Shown here: piece by piece, positions 6,587 to 13,114 of the stretch
Numbering within the stretch: position 1 is the stretch's first letter
Layout: every line of letters begins with the position of its first letter
Source: a virus
Strand: one strand, 5' to 3'
IMG/VR virus record: IMGVR_UViG_3300037137_001990
Span: 1-24,920 of that record
Length of the DNA stretch: 24,920 nucleotides
Position numbers and translations under genes: made by a program
The notes under the pieces: generated by a model
Told to the model about the DNA's origin: nothing
The model's database searches: none
The model's input: only the letters and a program-made list of their open reading frames with translations

Positions 6587-8650
6587 TCATAAAAACCAAT
6601 CAACCTTAGTTAGATTGTGCTTCACCACAACGTTTTTGTAAACCCCATGAAATCGCTGGGTTGCTTGTTTGATGGCCCGGCAAGAGATAGGAAATTTTTT
6701 CTTGTCTTCCCATGTTGTTTCAGCGTAAGAGACGTCAACTGTTAACTTCATTTTGTACTGGAGGACAGGGAGAATTTCCTCCATAGCAAGTTGAGCGATC
6801 GCTGCTACTTCTTCAGTGTACTTCTTTTCTACCTCGATGATTAGTTCATCGTGGATGGGAAGAAGGATGGAAGCATGCTTGTCTAATTTTAGAGCCAACA
6901 ACACTCTCCACAATTGGATCATCGCAAACTTCAACACCATGGCTGAAGAGCCTTGGACAAGAGGGTTAATGAGAACCCAAGACTTGTGAACAGAAACAGG
7001 GTAAGGACGATGGAACATATCTATTACGAATCCCTGTTTCAACACTAACTTCATTCCTCGTTGGGCTAACCTATGGATCCCAGGAAACTGAGTGTAATAC
7101 TCATTGAGAATTTCCCTTGCTTCAGCAAATGGAACTCCCAAAGAGGTGGCTAACAAGTGAGTCCCCATCCCGTAGATGATTCCGAAATTGATGGTCTTCG
7201 CTTCTTGCCTGTGCTTCTCATCCCCAAACACCCGGACCGAAGTCAACATGTGAAGGTCACGCCCTTCCTTAAGAGCCTTCAACATTTCGGTATCCTGGGC
7301 AAACAAGGCAAACATTTTTAACTCAATCTGTGAATAGTCAATGTAGAGATTGTTGTACCCAGGGCGAGGGATAAAGATGCTGCGAACGGATGGGATTCCT
7401 TTGATAATGGAGGTGGTTGGGCGAGGGATTCCTTGGAGAGGAGGATTCCCACAGGCAAACCGACCTGTGGCTGTATCTCCTACCTTTAGTTGACAATGGA
7501 TGATTGGATCATCGTCGGTAGACCGAGTTAGGAAACTCTCAAAATAGGTAGAGAGAAGTTTCCCACACACTCTCAAATCCAGTATCTGCGCGAGCAGAGT
7601 TATCTTTGGATGTTCTTTCTGAATGCGAGTCAGAACTTCCTTGCAGGTTGAGATCTTCCCTTTGTAGGTCATCTCCTTTGGTGAAATGTCTACCTCTCGA
7701 AGCAATTCCTTCAGTTGCAGCAGGCTGCGAGGATTGAAGGCATTGAAGCCGAGGGCTCTGGTTTTCTTGATGATGGATAAACGGAGAACTTTTTCTTTAG
7801 CCTTGGTGATTATGGTGGCTCTCTGACAAGCCGCCCTATCTATCATCAGCCCGCGATTCTCCATCCCATACGCCAAATATACACACTCCATCTCTACCTC
7901 CATCAACTTTTTTAGAGCCGGAGTAAGTCGTTCTTCCAACATCATGTAAACAACGAACTCCGCCCAAATATCGCTGAGGGCATAAGGAATCAGAACGTCA
8001 TCTGGGAGTGCGGAATAATTGATCCAGTCTTTAGGTTTACCGCTGCGGGTTGCTGCTGACTTTGCTCTTCGGAGCCATGTCTTCACTTCCAAATCATACT
8101 TAACGTCTTCTCCCCCCATTGAGAATAAGTGAAACAGATCCTTCAGTGAATGGCTTCTGAGAACTGGTTTGGCATCGCCCATGGTGCCCCACTCGGTAGT
8201 TCTGGGATAAACTAAACGGGAGGCGCTGAGAGTATCAAACCACGGAGTGGCAAGAGGAATATCGTGCTTCCTCAAAATCTGCGCATCAAACTTTATGTTA
8301 TGACCGATTTTGAGAAGGGGTCTTGCTAATAGAGCCCTGGCTTCTTCCAATCCTTTCGAATCCCACCATGGGATAAAGAGACAAGTCAGTTTGTCGATTT
8401 TAGGGTTATAGAAGCCAAGTTGGAGACTCACCAGTGCTGAGCCCCTAACCTCAGTCACCTTATTTTTGCGGGTGTCATGGAAATAAGTATGTCCACCATA
8501 CGCATCAAATCCCGATGTCTCTGTATCAACGTAGATAAAGTCTGGGTTACCGCATGTCTTTTGCAACCACTTTACCGAAAGTCTACTCCAAACAGAGTGG
8601 GTGAAAGAAACGTTGCTCTTGAAATAAGAACTGAAGAGTTTGTTTGTCAT
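6587..8650 (-). CDS. polA: DNA polymerase I (family A) with 3'-5' proofreading domain
   Basis: This 687-aa protein is the replicative polymerase of the phage. The exonuclease domain shows Exo I YVDTET (D42, E44), Exo II GHNIKFDAQ (D122) and an Exo III-like YALSDIWAEF. The polymerase domain shows motif A LYIDYSQIELK with catalytic D438, motif B RQEAKTINFGIIYG with K485, and motif C LPIHDELIIEV with D601. There is no 5'-3' exonuclease domain, as in T7-like and many siphovirus polymerases; the separate ERCC4 nuclease is not a substitute for that activity. Motif B has F in NFG, and the position that discriminates against dideoxynucleotides cannot be judged by eye. ATG 8650 overlaps the stop of the upstream methyltransferase (ATGA), so the two are probably translationally coupled. 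Confidence 0.97.
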   Translation of the reverse strand: MTNKLFSSYFKSNVSFTHSVWSRLSVKWLQKTCGNPDFIYVDTETSGFDAYGGHTYFHDTRKNKVTEVRGSALVSLQLGFYNPKIDKLTCLFIPWWDSKGLEEARALLARPLLKIGHNIKFDAQILRKHDIPLATPWFDTLSASRLVYPRTTEWGTMGDAKPVLRSHSLKDLFHLFSMGGEDVKYDLEVKTWLRRAKSAATRSGKPKDWINYSALPDDVLIPYALSDIWAEFVVYMMLEERLTPALKKLMEVEMECVYLAYGMENRGLMIDRAACQRATIITKAKEKVLRLSIIKKTRALGFNAFNPRSLLQLKELLREVDISPKEMTYKGKISTCKEVLTRIQKEHPKITLLAQILDLRVCGKLLSTYFESFLTRSTDDDPIIHCQLKVGDTATGRFACGNPPLQGIPRPTTSIIKGIPSVRSIFIPRPGYNNLYIDYSQIELKMFALFAQDTEMLKALKEGRDLHMLTSVRVFGDEKHRQEAKTINFGIIYGMGTHLLATSLGVPFAEAREILNEYYTQFPGIHRLAQRGMKLVLKQGFVIDMFHRPYPVSVHKSWVLINPLVQGSSAMVLKFAMIQLWRVLLALKLDKHASILLPIHDELIIEVEKKYTEEVAAIAQLAMEEILPVLQYKMKLTVDVSYAETTWEDKKKFPISCRAIKQATQRFHGVYKNVVVKHNLTKVDWFL

Positions 8651-9507
8651 TGGATGAGCATCTTCTTCCGGTATACAAACATAGTATGGGATCTTGATAT
8701 GGGGATGGAAGTTCGATAACCCGGAGGTAAGTATCCTGTGGGAATAGAAGACAGTACCCCACTGTGAATTGCCATGTGTAACCTATGGAAAGCAATTCGA
8801 AAGCCATGGGTTAGAGCAATCACAATGAGTACCCCAGATACATGGAGCAGAGGAAGAACGTCCCTGTTGAGAAAGGCCATTGTCTGCCTGAGGGTTTTGG
8901 TATGAAGAACCTCACTCAAAATCACGAATCCACAAGTTCCCTTGAATCTTTCCATTGCCTGTTCTGGGGTAAAGATATTCGGGCAATGTTGAAAAATTGG
9001 AGTCCGTTTATCTACTCCCCACACAGGAAAAGGGGTTCTGTACTGGTAGAGTTTTTCAACCAGCCATCCATTTCCACAACCGTAATCTATCCCATAGGGC
9101 TCAATCACTTCGTCCTTGATAGCATCAATATCCCAATCCTCAGTAACATGAAATGACTCGAGCATGTGGTCATAACTGGCTTCTACCTCTGGGGACCAAT
9201 CATGGGTGGAATCCATAGTCATTAGATGTTCACAAGTAGCCTTGGAATACAATTGGGAATCATGCTTTACGTAGGTGATAGCCCCAGAGTAATCCTTGAC
9301 TAACTGCAAGAGTTCTACCTCTGTCAGTAAACACCCTAACCCAGCCATGGCTTCAAGGATTTGAGTGCACAAGAAATGAGCCATACCTGTATTACCAGAA
9401 TCGATTGAGTCTTTGTAGAGGGTGATGGCTGTGGTGAGTCTATGACTCATCAGAGCCTTAATAAACATTTCACTATTTGATACGCTCGGCTTTTGCGGTA
9501 TGGACAT
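8647..9507 (-). CDS. Class I SAM-dependent methyltransferase
   Basis: The best start is ATG 9507 (MSIPQKPS), with AGGAGG 10 bases upstream, giving 286 aa. The first 135 residues are helical and unrecognised. The Rossmann domain begins with motif I GIDYGCGNG (139-147), followed by WGVDKR as the ribose-binding acidic strand (162-168) and FVILSEVLHTKTL at the motif IV position (194-206). There is no DPPY/NPPY motif of DNA amino-methyltransferases and no PCQ motif of C5-cytosine enzymes. The LSEVLH strand is typical of small-molecule or tRNA/ubiquinone-type methyltransferases. The substrate is unknown. The gene overlaps the UDG-like gene by 35 bases and the polymerase gene by 4, so it belongs to the same operon and may modify nucleotides or act with its neighbours on DNA bases. 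Methyltransferase fold fairly sure, role inferred. Confidence 0.78.
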   Translation of the reverse strand: MSIPQKPSVSNSEMFIKALMSHRLTTAITLYKDSIDSGNTGMAHFLCTQILEAMAGLGCLLTEVELLQLVKDYSGAITYVKHDSQLYSKATCEHLMTMDSTHDWSPEVEASYDHMLESFHVTEDWDIDAIKDEVIEPYGIDYGCGNGWLVEKLYQYRTPFPVWGVDKRTPIFQHCPNIFTPEQAMERFKGTCGFVILSEVLHTKTLRQTMAFLNRDVLPLLHVSGVLIVIALTHGFRIAFHRLHMAIHSGVLSSIPTGYLPPGYRTSIPISRSHTMFVYRKKMLIQ

Positions 9508-10120
9508 GATCGAGTATCCTCCTGAAATTGTTTTTCCATTCGGTTGTATCCGCATGGCTATACAGAAACGAGGCTGGGTGTCGAAGCCAGTAGAACCCAA
9601 CATGGAGCGAGCAAGCAGGGTTAACCCAGAACCCGGTATTGAACCATCTAACTCCCTCCTTAAGAGCCATAGTCATACCCATGCCCCGGAAAGAATTTCT
9701 GGCGTCTGCTCCTAAGGTTAGGATAATGTTGGGCTTAACGATAGCGAGTTCCTTTCTTAGCCAGTCCTGGCAATTCTCAATCTCGCCTGGAAGAGATGGT
9801 TTGTTTCCTGATGGGTGGCAATGAACGACGTTGGTAGTGAAGACATCGAATTTTGATAAGCCTTCCTCAATCAATACCTCATCAATCAGATCGCCAGAAC
9901 CACGAGTAAACGGAATTTGTGTTAGTTGGCATCGGGTACAAAGACTCTGTCCCACCAACATGATAGGCGAGCATGGATCACCAAACCCTGGGGCACTCAT
10001 GGTATTTGGTTGGTTGAGCCCAGAACACCGTCGACATTCTGCAATGGCTTTTCGAATGCCAACCAATTTCTCTGTCCTGCGATAGAAACGCTCGATGTAG
10101 GTTTTCATTACATGATTCAT
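9473..10120 (-). CDS. Family-4-like uracil-DNA glycosylase superfamily protein with altered motif A
   Basis: The 215-aa protein has the four cysteines of Fe-S family 4 UDGs: C29 and C32 (CRRC), C101 in NVVHCHP and C117 in EIENC. The 16-residue spacing between the last two is the same as in the thermophilic enzymes. Core segments match: FTRGSGDLIDEVLIEEGL, DVFTTNVV, PNIILTLGADA and the C-terminal HPASF with H181. Family 4 has motif A GEAPG, where Glu is catalytic; here it is GQSLC (57-61) with another Cys at 64. Ordinary uracil excision should therefore not be assumed; it might recognise another base or be a non-hydrolytic relative. ATG 10120 has GGAG 10-11 bases upstream. It sits in a cassette with dUTPase and U32-like genes. 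Fold confidence is high; substrate is unknown. Confidence 0.85.
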   Translation of the reverse strand: MNHVMKTYIERFYRRTEKLVGIRKAIAECRRCSGLNQPNTMSAPGFGDPCSPIMLVGQSLCTRCQLTQIPFTRGSGDLIDEVLIEEGLSKFDVFTTNVVHCHPSGNKPSLPGEIENCQDWLRKELAIVKPNIILTLGADARNSFRGMGMTMALKEGVRWFNTGFWVNPACSLHVGFYWLRHPASFLYSHADTTEWKNNFRRILDHVHTAKAERIK

Positions 10121-10125
10121 TTGCT

Positions 10126-10503
10126 TTACTCTCCATGAAACCCATTTTGGATGGGATTGAAGTGTTGTTTAGGGTGATGCCCTTCGTAAAACTCACACAT
10201 GGCTACATTGGATATATCTACCAAATGCTCCAGATTCCCGTCCTCCATATAGAGATCGAGTTTCTTCCTGATATACCCTACCCGGTCATATCTTAGTTTC
10301 GCAGGATCCCCGAGGAGGCCATATCTGAATGCCCCCTGGATCATTCGCCATAGCATGAGATTGATGTAGTCCTGAGGGACCTGAGTGCGTTTTAGTTCTT
10401 CGAGCGATGGTAAGCCGAACCGGATGGGCTTTTCAGGGAGGCCTGCCAAATCCTCCCACAAACTCATCAGGAAGGCCTTTTCAATCAGGCTAACATCAAT
10501 CAC
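10126..10503 (-). CDS. Conserved-looking phage protein of unknown function (125 aa)
   Basis: The frame opens with GTG 10503, overlapping the stop of the U32-like gene. An ATG at 10467 with AAGG 8 bases upstream is an alternative start that would give 113 aa. The protein is mostly helical. Its C-terminal half (RYDRVGYIRKKLDLYMEDGNLEHLVDISNVAMCEFYEG, then HHPKQHF) matches from memory a recurring small phage protein containing a 'GN-LVD-AN' helix and an 'H-P-x-x-H-F' ending, seen near nucleotide-metabolism genes. I know of no proven function. The conserved polar residues (D, N, E, H) look more like an active or metal-binding site than a structural protein. It is 5 bases upstream of the UDG-like gene in the same operon. 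Confidence 0.72.
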   Translation of the reverse strand: MIDVSLIEKAFLMSLWEDLAGLPEKPIRFGLPSLEELKRTQVPQDYINLMLWRMIQGAFRYGLLGDPAKLRYDRVGYIRKKLDLYMEDGNLEHLVDISNVAMCEFYEGHHPKQHFNPIQNGFHGE

Positions 10504-11587
10504 TGAGAGTCTCGAAAAGGTTGTCGCAGATTCGACAGGTTAATCCGCAATCTTCGGTTGAGCAGGAGTGAGGGTTCCCTGAGAAGTTGTCTACTGTACC
10601 TCGCCACTTATCGAGAATCCCAGAGGAAGCGATTGCCGAGGCAGAAAGATAGAGACCATGGGAGGAGATAACCTCTTCTTGTATTTGCCCGTAGATGGTT
10701 TCAAGTTGGGCCCACAAATCCAGAAGGTTCCCAGTCCATATCCTATGCATGTAACCGAAAACAATCTTCCGAATAAACTCACTCTCGTGAGTTCTCCCGG
10801 TTATCTTGAAGTGAGAAATCCCTTCGTCCTCGTAAGATTGAATCCATTGGGGGAGGATGAAGGGGGCCTTAATCCAACTGGATGGTTGACTCCACCTTGC
10901 CGCCATACACCGGCTCATCGGATAATTCTCAGCAACCATCCAATCGTTGTGGGAATGCCCCATGTAGCAGGAGTCACGGTAGATTCCATGGCAAGGAGCA
11001 CGACCTACCGTACAGAATTCATTGACGATGAGTTCTGCAATATCATTGTGCTTGGTTTTGACCAGAGCCCGAAGAAACTTGAAGTCTCGATTCTTCGTGA
11101 TCGGCAAGCACACTCTGACCAACCGTTCTCCTAATGTCCTCTTCCAGAAAGTGAAATGAGAAACTGAATCACAGTTGAGGATGGTGGAGATTTCAACAGC
11201 GATAGGGATGTGGTGTTTGACGATGGTCTCAGCGATGAGGGGGTGAGCAATGGTAATGATGTCGACGAAACCATTGAGAGAATTAAGGAACCTAACAAAG
11301 AGTCTCTCCATGGTACCCCATTGCTTCAGGGATCCCAAGCAAAAAGCGTTCGCTGTTAGATTTACCTTGTACCCAGCCTCATGGACCTGCTTGCAAATCT
11401 CGAAGAACTCTTCTCGTTCAATTTTCGGTAACCGCTCTATGGGACGAGCAGAACCGATCGGGTTGAATGTGGTAGACCAATATAACGAGCCAATACTGGT
11501 TCCATGCTCTAACCCCTCAACCTGCGAACTATTGAAGTCAGCAAGAAGTCTTACGTCCCCGTTGAATCCGACGTTGTAGATGGACAT
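10496..11587 (-). CDS. U32 / UbiU-YhbU-like Fe-S protein
   Basis: This 363-aa protein has the landmarks of the peptidase U32 family: a TIM-barrel-like order of strands (GYKVNLTANA, GFVDIITIAHP, IPIAVEISTILNC, RLVRVCLP), then a cysteine cluster C192, C199, C207 and C227, then the signature HFKITGR. The C192-x6-C199 spacing equals that of UbiU, whose cysteines bind a 4Fe-4S cluster. Despite the 'peptidase' name, characterised bacterial members (UbiU/UbiV, TrhP, RlhA) mostly take part in hydroxylation of ubiquinone precursors or RNA bases. ATG 11587 has GGGAGG 6 bases upstream. It overlaps dUTPase by 37 bases and the 125-aa gene by 8. C-terminal cysteines (CSTEDCGLTCRICD) form a possible second metal site. 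In this phage operon a base or nucleotide hydroxylase role is possible but unproven. Confidence 0.82.
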   Translation of the reverse strand: MSIYNVGFNGDVRLLADFNSSQVEGLEHGTSIGSLYWSTTFNPIGSARPIERLPKIEREEFFEICKQVHEAGYKVNLTANAFCLGSLKQWGTMERLFVRFLNSLNGFVDIITIAHPLIAETIVKHHIPIAVEISTILNCDSVSHFTFWKRTLGERLVRVCLPITKNRDFKFLRALVKTKHNDIAELIVNEFCTVGRAPCHGIYRDSCYMGHSHNDWMVAENYPMSRCMAARWSQPSSWIKAPFILPQWIQSYEDEGISHFKITGRTHESEFIRKIVFGYMHRIWTGNLLDLWAQLETIYGQIQEEVISSHGLYLSASAIASSGILDKWRGTVDNFSGNPHSCSTEDCGLTCRICDNLFETLSD

Positions 11588-12021
11588 GGCGATCCTCCCT
11601 TATTTGTGCTTCCTAAACCGTTTGTCTTCCTACTTGATTCAGGTAAAGCGTCGTAGGCTGCTTCTTGTGCCCCTCTATCGTACAATCTTATTGGAAGTAT
11701 CTGTGCTATTCTCATACCCGGGACAATGGTGAAGACATATCTGGAGAGATTCACTAAACAAACATGGATCTCTCCTCGATAATTCGAGTCCACAACATTC
11801 CCTATCGTAAACACCCCATCCTTATGAGCAAATCCTGATCTGCCTTGGATAAGGAAACAAATGTTCTTTGGTCCAGCCATTGCTATCCCAACCCCCACAC
11901 TAACGAAAGAGTTGGGAGATACGTTTACTGCCTCAATCGCAAACAGATCAAACGCAGCATCTCCATCAAAGGACTTGGAGGGGATAACTGCTTTCGGAGA
12001 GAGTTTTGCAAAATATATCAT
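11551..12021 (-). CDS. dut: dUTP diphosphatase (trimeric dUTPase)
   Basis: This 156-aa enzyme hydrolyses dUTP to dUMP and pyrophosphate, keeping uracil out of phage DNA and supplying dUMP. All five motifs are visible: I DAAFDL (21-26), II GRSGFAH (60-66), III GNVVDSNYRG with catalytic D78, IV GMRIAQI (102-108) and V RKTNGLGSTNKGG (131-143). Motif V has Leu where most trimeric dUTPases have the uracil-stacking Phe of GGFGST, a deviation. A short Ser/Thr-rich tail follows. The ribosome site before ATG 12021 is poor, and only 24 bases separate the start from the hairpin at 12046-12086, so expression may depend on transcript structure. It is the first gene of the metabolism and replication arm and overlaps the U32-like gene by 37 bases. 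Confidence 0.95.
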   Translation of the reverse strand: MIYFAKLSPKAVIPSKSFDGDAAFDLFAIEAVNVSPNSFVSVGVGIAMAGPKNICFLIQGRSGFAHKDGVFTIGNVVDSNYRGEIHVCLVNLSRYVFTIVPGMRIAQILPIRLYDRGAQEAAYDALPESSRKTNGLGSTNKGGSPCPSTTSDSTGT

Positions 12022-12045
12022 ACTGGTTCTTTCAGTACAGGATAA

Positions 12046-12086
12046 AGAGGTCAGCCGTTGACCTCATGCAGCAACGGCTGACCTCT
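12046..12086 (-). terminator. Strong hairpin, terminator or attenuator between late and replication arms
   Basis: A perfect 15-bp inverted repeat (12046-12060 with 12072-12086) encloses an 11-base loop. On the minus-strand transcript the stem is followed by TTTATCC, a short and imperfect U-tract. The 7-mer GAGGTCA at 12047-12053 can pair instead with TGACCTC at 12059-12065, making a 7-bp hairpin with a 5-base loop, so two folds exclude each other. It lies 41 bases after the Lys-rich protein gene and 24 bases before dUTPase. There is no room for a promoter after it, so it would be in the dUTPase leader or end the upstream transcript. Confidence 0.7.
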
Positions 12087-12127
12087 CCTCTTCTATGATC
12101 GGGAGGATCAGGGGGAAGACCTGGGAA

Positions 12128-12472
12128 CTACTCTCCGTCACCGTCGTCGTTGGTTGCGAGTTTCGCCTTGGCTTTACCCTTGGCTTTACCCTTGGCTTTG
12201 GCCTTGGCTTTGGGTTTTTCCTTCTTCTGGCGAACCGCTCGTGGGATGTCCATCCCGTCGGCGCGAAGCCGGTTGCGGTAATACGAAGCGTGAACCGGGT
12301 TGAACTTGGAGTCCGGGAACTGCTTCGTCACGAGGTCGACGAGTTCGGCATTGGATACGTCCGGGTTGCTTTCGAACTCGCTACGCACCAGCGCGGAGAT
12401 GGTTTCGCGAGGTTCCTTCGCTGGCTTCGTCTTCGCCTTCTGGGCGACTTTCTTCTTCTTTGGGGCACTCAT
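12128..12472 (-). CDS. Lys/Ala-rich histone-H1-like DNA-binding protein
   Basis: The 114-aa protein has three parts: a basic N-terminus (APKKKKVAQKAKTKPAK), a folded helical core of about 55 residues (ETISALVRSEFESNPDVSNAELVDLV, then FNPVHASYYRNRLRADG), and a basic repetitive C-tail of alternating Lys-Ala and Lys-Gly (KAKAKAKGKAKGKAKAK) ending in an acidic NDDGDGE. The core looks helix-turn-helix-like, and the tails resemble bacterial histone-H1-like proteins, so binding or compacting DNA is a reasonable inference. The gene has a strong site, AAGGAGG 8 bases before ATG 12472, and its own 105-base upstream gap, consistent with high expression. The tail is encoded by an imperfect tandem repeat of GGCTTTACCCTT-type units at about 12165-12215. 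The family name is not recognised. Confidence 0.75.
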   Translation of the reverse strand: MSAPKKKKVAQKAKTKPAKEPRETISALVRSEFESNPDVSNAELVDLVTKQFPDSKFNPVHASYYRNRLRADGMDIPRAVRQKKEKPKAKAKAKGKAKGKAKAKLATNDDGDGE

Positions 12473-12577
12473 TTGGTGACCCTCCTTTCTCGTTCGCTAT
12501 TTGCGACTTTGCTATTGTGCGATAGGCATAATTTGAATGATGCCCCAATTGTGCTTTTTTTCCCTATATGTTTTCCC

Positions 12578-13102
12578 TCAAATGTATGCCCTATTAAGCC
12601 AGCCTGCCAGGAACTTTTGGAGTTTAGGGTGCTTTGCTGCAATTACTCGGTAGTGCCCTGCTCTCTCACACTTGAAGGCGTTCAACAGTAGCATGGGGTC
12701 AGTGATACTATTTACGACAGCCAGCGTCAAAGTTCCTAACTTCCCATCCTCCGAAAGGGAATATCCGAATGCTCTCAATGCCCTTTGGAGAATGATGATG
12801 GAAGTCATGGGTCCCATGTTTACACCAGCATCAAACACCCGATTGGCAATAGCCTGACTGTTGATGGACTTGAGGCTATAGGGATCCCAATACAATTTCT
12901 CATAGACTACCATTTTTTGCTGGGCATTGAGAAGGAGAAGATCAGCATCCGTAATCACGCCGTCTTTGTTGAGATCAAACTCCAGGTCAAACTTTGTAAG
13001 GTCCCTAACCAGGAGTCCATCAACTGTAAATCCAGCATAGTCAGTAACTATACCAATCTCTCTCACTATCATAAAGAGATAAGCCGGAGGATACTCACTC
13101 AT
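12578..13102 (-). CDS. Endolysin, GH108-like N-acetylmuramidase with EF-hand loop
   Basis: This 174-aa protein resembles the N4 gp61-type muramidases (GH108 plus the predicted peptidoglycan-binding domain). The N-terminal helix carries E15, the expected catalytic Glu of this family. VVYEKLYW, ANRVFDAGVNMGP and IILQRALRAFGY match the conserved C-terminal half, and SEDGKLGTLTLAVVN matches the 'D-G-x-x-G-x-x-T' stretch. The usual D-GG-T segment is degenerate (YAGFTVDGLL). Inserted before the VVYEKLYW helix is a textbook EF-hand loop D43-x-N45-x-D47-G-V49-x-T51-x-x-D54, suggesting calcium binding. There is no signal peptide or clear N-terminal anchor, so a holin is expected elsewhere; none is recognisable here. 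ATG 13102 has CGAGG 7 bases upstream. Lysis role probable. Confidence 0.82.
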   Translation of the reverse strand: MSEYPPAYLFMIVREIGIVTDYAGFTVDGLLVRDLTKFDLEFDLNKDGVITDADLLLLNAQQKMVVYEKLYWDPYSLKSINSQAIANRVFDAGVNMGPMTSIIILQRALRAFGYSLSEDGKLGTLTLAVVNSITDPMLLLNAFKCERAGHYRVIAAKHPKLQKFLAGWLNRAYI

Positions 13103-13114
13103 TGAAGAACCTCG

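Noticed and set aside
12514-12554. ATTGTGC direct repeat and GGCAT/ATGCC inverted repeat in the gap before the Lys-rich protein gene
   Set aside because: Units of 5-7 bases in a 105-base gap are expected by chance; not enough for an operator or terminator call.
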